Positions 1-6,568 of a stretch of DNA of 36,382 bases are shown in pieces (positions within the stretch are counted from its first letter, which is position 1; each line of letters begins with the position of its first letter). Source of the DNA: RGIG5681 sp034180345 (lineage in GTDB: Bacteria > Bacillota_I > Bacilli_A > Erysipelotrichales > Erysipelotrichaceae); the NCBI GenBank assembly GCA_034180345.1, contig JAXFOQ010000041.1, forward strand, positions 1 through 36,382, given 5' to 3'. The notes below the pieces were generated by a model, which saw nothing but the letters and a program-made list of their open reading frames with translations, did not search any database and was not told the DNA's origin. Position numbers and translations under genes: made by a program.

Positions 1-60
1 TATTATTTTATATTTTTCTTCGGCAGTCCATTTCTTATATTTTTGACCTTTTCTAGCCAT
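1..60 (-). CDS. IS3-type transposase OrfA-like protein, N-terminal 20 residues only
   Basis: The gene runs leftward out of the window, so only its first 20 codons are visible. It starts at the ATG whose complement is 58-60, with an AAGGAGA ribosome site just upstream (about 68-74 on the plus strand). The start MARKGQKYKKWTAEEKYKII is basic and matches the opening of the helix-turn-helix OrfA proteins of IS3-family elements as I know them. The call rests on this short stretch, so subgroup and integrity are unknown. The direction means the element lies to the left and its upstream end faces the type VII-like genes. Confidence 0.6.
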   Translation of the reverse strand, partial: MARKGQKYKKWTAEEKYKII

Positions 61-93
61 CTTATCATCTCCTTATCCTAGTTATAACAAACA

Positions 94-127
94 AAAAAGT
101 GGAACATCTTTTTTTATGTCCACTTTT
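94..127. repeat. Imperfect inverted repeat, possible IS terminal region
   Basis: AAAAGTGGAACAT (95-107) pairs with ATGTCCACTTTT (116-127) with one bulged base. It sits about 35-65 bases upstream of the transposase start, where an IS3-type element has its left end, so the outer IS boundary is probably near 127. It could instead be a transcription stop facing either way, since both flanks are A/T-rich. The other end and any target duplication are outside the window. Confidence 0.4.
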
Positions 128-213
128 ATCTTACAACTTCATTGAAAAATTCTCTTTTTATTTTAGGAATTTTATCAATTGCGTCTATTAATAGTTATGC
201 AGAAAGGAGGTAA
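118..213 (+). pseudogene. Possible 3' remnant of an upstream gene cut by the IS
   Basis: An open frame enters from the inverted repeat and stops at 211-213, with its last two sense codons forming part of the ribosome site of the next gene. The 3' part encodes a hydrophobic run (SLFILGILSIASINSYA) followed by ERR, like a terminal membrane helix or a signal peptide. A 22-residue ORF starting at TTG 142 is the alternative reading. It could be the tail of a membrane component truncated by IS insertion, but the stretch is too short to identify and could be chance. Confidence 0.25.
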
Positions 214-215
214 AG

Positions 216-515
216 ATGAGAAAAATTAATGTTGATCCAGAGTCGATTATCAGATCATCCAATATTATTGATGATAAAATTCAAAATTTTAATCTTTTAC
301 AACATCAATTAGATGATGGTGTAAACACTCTGCAACAGGCTTGGTCAGGAAAAGACAATATTGCATTTACTAATCAAATAAAAAGTTATCAAAATGTTAT
401 TAAATCCATTTCGGTGATTTTGGGACAGTATTCTGATTTTTTAAAGAATAGTGCTAATGCGTATAGTCAAACTCAAGAAGAACTTTATAGTGAAGCATTG
501 AAGATGCAAGGATAG
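216..515 (+). CDS. WXG100 family protein (EsxA-like)
   Basis: A 99-residue all-helical protein with the W-S-G turn at residues 43-45, the hallmark of WXG100 proteins: two antiparallel helices that dimerise and are exported by type VII secretion systems. A strong ribosome site (AAAGGAGG, 203-210) lies 5 bases before the ATG. It is the first intact gene of a run that includes a second WXG100 protein and an EssC-type ATPase, which supports a role as secreted substrate or partner. No C-terminal YxxxD/E signal is visible here, unlike its neighbour. Family assignment is firm; the substrate or structural role is inferred. Confidence 0.88.
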   Translation: MRKINVDPESIIRSSNIIDDKIQNFNLLQHQLDDGVNTLQQAWSGKDNIAFTNQIKSYQNVIKSISVILGQYSDFLKNSANAYSQTQEELYSEALKMQG

Positions 516-523
516 GAGGTTAA

Positions 524-823
524 ATGAGTAATACAATTAATATTAGTTTACAGGAAGTTAATGACCTAGCTGCCAATTTAAGACAAATCGGTAATCAAAT
601 GCATGAAAATTTAATGGAATCAAAAAATGAAATGAATAAGTTGGATGGAATTTGGGAGGCGGAATCATCAAATACCATCAGAGAAAGATTTAATTTATTC
701 AGTCAAAAATTTGATGATATGAAAAATGTTATTGATAGCTACGCCAGTTTTCTTGAGCGTATTTCTAATAGCTATGATTCTTTGGAAACAACAATTAATC
801 TAAATGCGACCAACTTTAATTAA
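524..823 (+). CDS. WXG100-like protein with a degenerate turn (W-E-A)
   Basis: 99 residues, same length and helical pattern as the preceding WXG100 protein, from which it is separated by 8 bases. AGGAGG lies 6 bases before the ATG. The turn reads W44-E45-A46 instead of W-x-G. Near the C terminus Y84 and E88 form a YxxxE motif, the general type VII export signal pattern. The two small proteins may be a heterodimer in which only this one carries the tail signal; that is inference. The 3' end overlaps the next gene by 20 bases. Confidence 0.8.
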   Translation: MSNTINISLQEVNDLAANLRQIGNQMHENLMESKNEMNKLDGIWEAESSNTIRERFNLFSQKFDDMKNVIDSYASFLERISNSYDSLETTINLNATNFN

Positions 824-2711
824 AAAGATTCTATCAATATGTATTTTATTTAGTATCTTTGGTTGTCAAACCATCAAGGCATACACACGAAAAGAATTTA
901 TTACCGATGTGAAAGAGGTGCTTAATATTGATGATCCTATTGCCTTTAAGATAATTGATCAAAATGATGATCTATCAAAAGCTTTAGATTCTAATTTTGC
1001 GTATTATGTATTATATAACTTTATTATGCTCCCTGAAAAAATAAATAAAGATAACAGTTATTTGAAATACCAAAAACTCGCAAACGAATATAATCTAATC
1101 ATAGCTGACAATGACTGTCATCAAGAAAAAATAAGAACAGTCATTGAACACGCAAAGAAAATTAAAGATAATCGTCAATTTAAATCTATCTATGATATTA
1201 AATATAAACATAAAATCAGAGAGGTTGAAAAGCCTTCAATTATTAACGGTAAATTAATCGGTGATTATCACGAGGGTGAATTTATTAAATATTACGATCA
1301 TCATCAATATATGATTAAGAAAATTGTTAAAGAAGCCGATGGTTTAAAAATGATTGATGTTGATTTAGCAGAAATATTTGATGAGGTTAATTTAGAAAAT
1401 GAGTTTGAACTTAATTTTGATGAGGCTCAAATTGAAGCGTTAAATCCCAACATTACCATTAATAATCGAGTTGGTGATTTTCAGATGATTTCAGCCGACA
1501 CTAAAAATCATTTAATGAAAATTGATGGTTATGATATTGGCTATAAATTAAATTCCAATAGTATCGGTATTTCTATTACCAATAATACAAAACATGGCAT
1601 TATGTATGCTGATATTGAGGCCTTTGATTTTAAGCCTAAAATAAAACTTAAAAAGAATAGCACTGATGATTATCGTTACTTTACGGTAGAATTTAAAACA
1701 TCAGAAAAATTTGGTTTTAAAAAACAACATCATCGTCAATACTATGGTAATTTTGATCAGCTCAGTGGCAAAGATTTCATCAGTAATATCACTAGTCTTT
1801 TTGATAAAAAACAAGAAACGATTGAAAAGATTATTCCAATTATGAAAATTAAAACTCCAATACCCAATGTTCCGCTTACTGATATCAATATAACTTTAAG
1901 TGTTTATATTTATGCCAGCGGAAAGGCAGAACTGCGTTTTGACACTGGTCATAAAATTGGTTTTGAAAATTATGGTACTTCACTTAGAATGATTAATGAT
2001 TTTAAATCAAAACATGATTATAATATTGAGGCCTCAATCGGAAGTACCCTAGGTCTATCCTTTGGAATTGGAAGTTTGGGTCAAAATTTAGCCGATATTA
2101 AAGTTGACACTGGTTTAAAAGGACAAATGGATAATATTTTAAATGTTTTCGATCATAAGGGCAATTATCAAAGAATTGAAACTGATCTGCCATCTGACTA
2201 TATCAATAATATGGCCAAGGGTAATGGCAATGTAAAATTATGCACAGAACTTTCACTTTTCTGGGTGTTAAAAATTACCTTTAATTCATCTAATACCCTG
2301 ATGAATAAAATGGGCATTACTAAAACAATTGATATTTTTAAAGATGATAAACAGCTGCTTAAAAATAAAATAATTATGGAGAATTTTCACCCTGTAAGTA
2401 AATGTATTGTAAGTAAGAAGTCGGTTAAAAAAGATGATATTAAATTAAATGATAAAAAATTATTATTGAAATATTATCATCGGTCATTGAATCTTAATGA
2501 TAGTTTTAAACTTGAAATTTTATCATATCCTAATACTTATCAATTTAGTGATTTGACTTTTACTTCTGATAATAAAGAGATTGCCAGTGTTAGTGATAAT
2601 GGTTTAATAACTGCCAAAAAAAGTGGATCAACAGTAATCAGAATAACAACTAAAGATAATAAATATTCAACATATATTAATATTTTTGTTAGAGGAAATA
2701 ATGTTAATTGA
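804..2711 (+). CDS. Secreted or lipid-anchored protein with C-terminal Big_2 domain, unknown function
   Basis: 635 residues, not recognised as any standard type VII component. The N terminus is a signal peptide (KK, then a hydrophobic run to about residue 20). It has a possible lipobox IFGC (Cys21) and, as an alternative, a signal peptidase I site after IKA (residue 26). The long middle is hydrophilic and rich in D, K and N. The last 80-90 residues form a Big_2 immunoglobulin-like domain, recognisable by the sequence S-D-N-K-E-I-A-S-V-S-D-N-G-L-I-T-A. The start overlaps the upstream gene by 20 bases with no ribosome site of its own, which suggests translational coupling. It also overlaps essC by 11 bases. 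Position implies an extracellular or envelope role with the WXG100/EssC system. Confidence 0.7.
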   Translation: MRPTLIKKILSICILFSIFGCQTIKAYTRKEFITDVKEVLNIDDPIAFKIIDQNDDLSKALDSNFAYYVLYNFIMLPEKINKDNSYLKYQKLANEYNLIIADNDCHQEKIRTVIEHAKKIKDNRQFKSIYDIKYKHKIREVEKPSIINGKLIGDYHEGEFIKYYDHHQYMIKKIVKEADGLKMIDVDLAEIFDEVNLENEFELNFDEAQIEALNPNITINNRVGDFQMISADTKNHLMKIDGYDIGYKLNSNSIGISITNNTKHGIMYADIEAFDFKPKIKLKKNSTDDYRYFTVEFKTSEKFGFKKQHHRQYYGNFDQLSGKDFISNITSLFDKKQETIEKIIPIMKIKTPIPNVPLTDINITLSVYIYASGKAELRFDTGHKIGFENYGTSLRMINDFKSKHDYNIEASIGSTLGLSFGIGSLGQNLADIKVDTGLKGQMDNILNVFDHKGNYQRIETDLPSDYINNMAKGNGNVKLCTELSLFWVLKITFNSSNTLMNKMGITKTIDIFKDDKQLLKNKIIMENFHPVSKCIVSKKSVKKDDIKLNDKKLLLKYYHRSLNLNDSFKLEILSYPNTYQFSDLTFTSDNKEIASVSDNGLITAKKSGSTVIRITTKDNKYSTYINIFVRGNNVN

Positions 2712-5700
2712 AATTAGAGGAGGTAGCTATTTAAAACGATACATCATAAGGCAAAGCTGTTCTTTGCCTTATTTAGATATTGATTATGATCATAGGCAGA
2801 TTGTACTTAAGGATGATTACTATTTTATTGATGGTTCTCATAAACAAAAAATAGTTGATGGTGATTATACACTGAAAAAGCAGTCATTACTTTATGAATT
2901 ACAATTAAAAATTATTGAGGATTTTAATGATGATTATTACTATATTGTAAATAATGGCTACTTTAAATTTAGGAATGTAATAATTGATAAGGGTATTTTA
3001 AAGGTAGATGGTCTAGGTTTTTTAAATAATAAGCTGACAAATAATTCTAAGCTTAATGATGGTGATTGCATTGATATAGAAGTCTGTCGAATTATTTATC
3101 ATCATCGTTTGATTATGATTTCTAAATATCATGTGAATATTGAAGATAAATTGGAAGGTTTACATTTAAAACAAAAAGTATCCATACCCTTAGAAAAAAA
3201 GCATGTTTGTTTCTTACCTGATGTTGACCGTCCTGAGTTTCCTAAAGCCCCAACCATACCAAGCCCTATTGTTGATAATGTTAATCATCAATTCTTATTA
3301 AAATTAGGTCCAAGTATCACTATTTCTCTATCGACATTATTAATAGCCTTTATCAATTTAAAAGTAAATAATAATCGTAGTATTAAAATGATGATACCTT
3401 CAATTGCTTTTCCGGTCTTGATGATTTTGTCGGTGCTTATTTGGCAGACTTTAAATTATTTCAATGATAAAAAGACTTATCGAAATAAGGTTAAAAAGCG
3501 TATAGATGATCAAAAAAATAATATTATCAATCACGAAAAAAACTTGATTAAATATCGTTATGACTTAAATAATTATTATCGTAGTTTGTCAATAACTCCA
3601 TTAGAACTTACTCATATTAAATGTAATCATAAGCTATATTTTTGTGCCTTGGATCAATATCGTTTGTATATGCTGTATTTAGGAAGTTTGGATAAGTCTT
3701 TAGAATATCCAGAACCTAAGTATTTTGATGATGATCCACTTTCAGATATGATTAAAAGGCAATATTTAAAGTATTCTAAGGTTAAAAACCATCCCTTATA
3801 TATTGATCTTAATAAATATCAATATATCGCTTTGACAGGCGATGATTATTCAACATTATTTAAAAACATATATAGTCAATTAAGTTTTAAAATCAGCCCT
3901 AAAGTATTTAAGATGGCTTGTTTTATTAGTGATGAAAAGTTATATAAGTATTATTATTTATTAAGTGATGGACATTTTATTAAGGCGAATAAACGCTATA
4001 TTTTTACTAAATGCGCAAGTATTCCTGATGATGTAGCACTTGTTTTTGTTTTTGATGAATATTTAGTATCGGAATTTAAGGATGATAAAAAGTATATTTA
4101 TGTCGGTATCAAAGATAATCCTAAAATACAGGCGATTATTAAAGCCAACAATGGTAATGCCAGAATTATTTCGGCTAAGCTCAATGAGTTGTTTTATTAT
4201 GAATGCTTGAATGTTGATTTAAAAGATTTATTGTTGGATTATTACCAACAGATCGATGAAAACAATTATACGCTTTTAGAAGGTTATAAATATTTTAAAG
4301 ATGATCATCATGAAGGAATAAAATGTCTTATCGGCATTGATCAACAGGACCTACCTATTTATTTAAATCTTGATGAACGCCATGACGGACCCCATGGTAT
4401 TATTGCGGGTACTACTGGTAGCGGTAAGAGTGAATTGATTGTATCTATATGCTTGATGTTGGCACTTAATTATTCTCCTAATGATTTGAATTTTGTGATT
4501 GTTGACTTTAAGGGTGGCGGCTTAATTAATTCATTTAAAAACAAGAATATCATTCTGCCCCATCTTGTTTCGTCAATATCCAATGTTGATGACAATGGTT
4601 TTGATAGGATAATCATTGGTTTAAAAAACGAATGTCTTAAAAGGCAAAAATTATTTAATGAACTCGCTAGAATTTCTGGTAAACCCATTAATGATTTAAG
4701 TGATTATCATCATGTTAATAATCAAAGACTATGTAATTTACCTCATATACTAGTGATTATTGATGAGTTTGCAGAGGTTAAGAAGGAACATCCTAATTTT
4801 ATCGCCGAGATTATTTCCATATCCAGAATTGGTAGATCTTTAGGCATTAATCTATTATTATCAACCCAAAAGGTTGGTGGCGTTGTTGATGAACAGATAA
4901 AATCTAATAGTAATTATCGTATTTGTTTAAAAGTTAATAATATCGCCGATTCCAAAGAAATCATTAATACAGCGGATAGTTTTTATCTTCGTAGTGTCGG
5001 TGAATTTGTGTTGACAAGTAATAACCGTAAAATCCGAGGTAAATCTATTTATGGTGGTGGTGGTTTAAATCGTGAGGAATTGCATAAAGTTTCAATAGTT
5101 GATAGTGAATTAAATGATATATTGATTAATAAAGTCGGTTATTCTGAAGTTATTAGTGAGGCGGCCTATGTTATTGAATACCTGCATCAAAAATATTTTA
5201 ATTTTAATAGAAAAGATTATGCAGTTTGGCTTGATGAATTGGAAGTTAAAGCCTATCCTCAAATTTCAGATATTAAAAATAATGCTTATCAATTACCAAT
5301 CGGTGAGTATGATAATTTTTATTTGAAAAAACATGAATTAGCCCAATTTAAATACCATGATAATATTATGGTTTATAATAAAAATCATCGGTTAAAACAG
5401 GATTTGATTATTAACCTTTTGAATAGTTTATATTTAAAAAATGATGATATTGAGGCAGTTTATGTTAATTCATTAAATGATCACTTAGCTAAGTATCGAG
5501 ATAATTTAGGACTTTTAGAAATTATTGATAGTGATTATCGTTTAGATTATTTATTTAATTTTTTAGAATTTCGCCCATTAAATATTAAGAAGCCTTTAAT
5601 GATTATTATTGATAGTATCGGTAGAATTATTGAATGGAATGAAAATTATTATCAACGCTTTAAAAAAATTTTAGAACATAGTTATGAGTATAGATATAAG

Positions 5701-6327
5701 TTTGTGGTTTTTACAGGTGTTTATAATACACAAATATCATCTATGTTATCCTTATTTAATCAAAAAATCATTTTAGGAAGGTTTTCTAAAGAAGACGCCA
5801 ATAATTTCTTCAATGTTTTTAATTTAAGCAATAATGATGATAAATTTGGGTATATTAAATTAGATTCAGTATTTAAACTTAGTATTTTTAAACCGAATAT
5901 GGAATTAACTTATCATAAGAATTATCAACAATCATATCTTAAACATTTACCTGAAAACATCGTATATAAATTAGTTGCCACAAAACTTTTTCTAGGTAAG
6001 GATCTAATTTTATTCGATGATGTCTATCATGATTTTGGCATCGGTAATTTAATTGTTGTATCACAATATCAAGAAAGCCTTGAAGTATTTAAAAAGCTTT
6101 TAATCAGTAGCCTTTGTCCCTTTATGAAAAATATTCAATTTTTGGAAATTGGGCAATTTAAAGCCATCGGCTTAAAAGATTCAGTGTTATTTTTAGGATC
6201 AGGAATTTTTAAACAATATGTATTTAATATTAAGACCAGAGTTGATAATAAAACTGATGAGGCCATATATTATCATCAGCACCAAACAGTGAGGATTAAA
6301 TATGTTGAAACACCGTTATCTAGTTAA
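2701..6327 (+). CDS. essC: EssC-like FtsK/SpoIIIE-type ATPase of a type VII secretion system
   Basis: I place the start at ATG 2701, preceded by AGAGGA, rather than the upstream in-frame TTG 2686, giving 1208 residues. Residues 1 to about 150 look like the FHA-type N-terminal region of EssC. Two membrane helices follow at about 201-224 and 232-255. The first FtsK-like domain has an intact P-loop GTTGSGKS at 570-577 and a Walker B segment LVIIDE ending at 689. A second ATPase-like domain (about 865-1055) and a third (about 1095-1208) keep the fold pattern, but neither has a P-loop. EssC proteins are usually near 1450-1500 residues, so this is a short form. It is the motor expected to export the WXG100 proteins; it overlaps both neighbours. 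Confidence 0.88.
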   Translation: MLIEIRGGSYLKRYIIRQSCSLPYLDIDYDHRQIVLKDDYYFIDGSHKQKIVDGDYTLKKQSLLYELQLKIIEDFNDDYYYIVNNGYFKFRNVIIDKGILKVDGLGFLNNKLTNNSKLNDGDCIDIEVCRIIYHHRLIMISKYHVNIEDKLEGLHLKQKVSIPLEKKHVCFLPDVDRPEFPKAPTIPSPIVDNVNHQFLLKLGPSITISLSTLLIAFINLKVNNNRSIKMMIPSIAFPVLMILSVLIWQTLNYFNDKKTYRNKVKKRIDDQKNNIINHEKNLIKYRYDLNNYYRSLSITPLELTHIKCNHKLYFCALDQYRLYMLYLGSLDKSLEYPEPKYFDDDPLSDMIKRQYLKYSKVKNHPLYIDLNKYQYIALTGDDYSTLFKNIYSQLSFKISPKVFKMACFISDEKLYKYYYLLSDGHFIKANKRYIFTKCASIPDDVALVFVFDEYLVSEFKDDKKYIYVGIKDNPKIQAIIKANNGNARIISAKLNELFYYECLNVDLKDLLLDYYQQIDENNYTLLEGYKYFKDDHHEGIKCLIGIDQQDLPIYLNLDERHDGPHGIIAGTTGSGKSELIVSICLMLALNYSPNDLNFVIVDFKGGGLINSFKNKNIILPHLVSSISNVDDNGFDRIIIGLKNECLKRQKLFNELARISGKPINDLSDYHHVNNQRLCNLPHILVIIDEFAEVKKEHPNFIAEIISISRIGRSLGINLLLSTQKVGGVVDEQIKSNSNYRICLKVNNIADSKEIINTADSFYLRSVGEFVLTSNNRKIRGKSIYGGGGLNREELHKVSIVDSELNDILINKVGYSEVISEAAYVIEYLHQKYFNFNRKDYAVWLDELEVKAYPQISDIKNNAYQLPIGEYDNFYLKKHELAQFKYHDNIMVYNKNHRLKQDLIINLLNSLYLKNDDIEAVYVNSLNDHLAKYRDNLGLLEIIDSDYRLDYLFNFLEFRPLNIKKPLMIIIDSIGRIIEWNENYYQRFKKILEHSYEYRYKFVVFTGVYNTQISSMLSLFNQKIILGRFSKEDANNFFNVFNLSNNDDKFGYIKLDSVFKLSIFKPNMELTYHKNYQQSYLKHLPENIVYKLVATKLFLGKDLILFDDVYHDFGIGNLIVVSQYQESLEVFKKLLISSLCPFMKNIQFLEIGQFKAIGLKDSVLFLGSGIFKQYVFNIKTRVDNKTDEAIYYHQHQTVRIKYVETPLSS

Positions 6328-6538
6328 TATTAATTTATTAAAATATCATTTGTATAAGGAATGCTATATATCTGCTTATTTGACATTGGCAAAGAATCTG
6401 GAATTAATTTTTGAACTTCTCAAAATTGATTATCAAGATTATTTGGTATATTTATCAAAAAGTGATGACTTTTTGGATAAGGGAATGCTTGTTGGTGATA
6501 TTGGTCTTGTTGATGGGGTTGAAATAGTTGTATTTTAG
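6302..6538 (+). CDS. YukD/EsaB-like ubiquitin-fold protein
   Basis: 78 residues, overlapping the end of essC by 26 bases, with a GTGAGGA ribosome site. The end D-I-G-L-V-D-G-V-E-I-V-V-F matches the closing strand of the YukD/EsaB family, where a short acidic/glycine turn precedes a final hydrophobic strand. Length and position next to essC also fit. In known type VII loci this protein is small, cytosolic and needed for secretion or its regulation. Overall sequence similarity is low, so the call rests mostly on C-terminal pattern, length and context. Confidence 0.6.
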   Translation: MLKHRYLVNINLLKYHLYKECYISAYLTLAKNLELIFELLKIDYQDYLVYLSKSDDFLDKGMLVGDIGLVDGVEIVVF

Positions 6539-6556
6539 AATATTGATAAAATATTG

Positions 6557-6562
6557 TAGAAT
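6557..6562 (+). promoter_or_regulatory. -10 hexamer TAGAAT six bases before an ATG (leaderless start)
   Basis: TAGAAT is followed by ATACAT and then the ATG at 6569. There is no Shine-Dalgarno sequence, so transcription would begin at or next to the start codon. No good -35 is visible at 17 bases; TTGATA lies 8 bases upstream of the hexamer, too close to be a normal -35. Confidence 0.45.
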
Positions 6563-6568
6563 ATACAT

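Noticed and set aside
2686..2700. TTG start for essC
   Set aside because: ATG 2701 has AGAGGA at a good distance; the TTG lies before that site and deeper in the upstream gene.
4470..4688. Minus-strand small ORF inside essC
   Set aside because: Antisense to the P-loop domain, without ribosome site or recognisable sequence.
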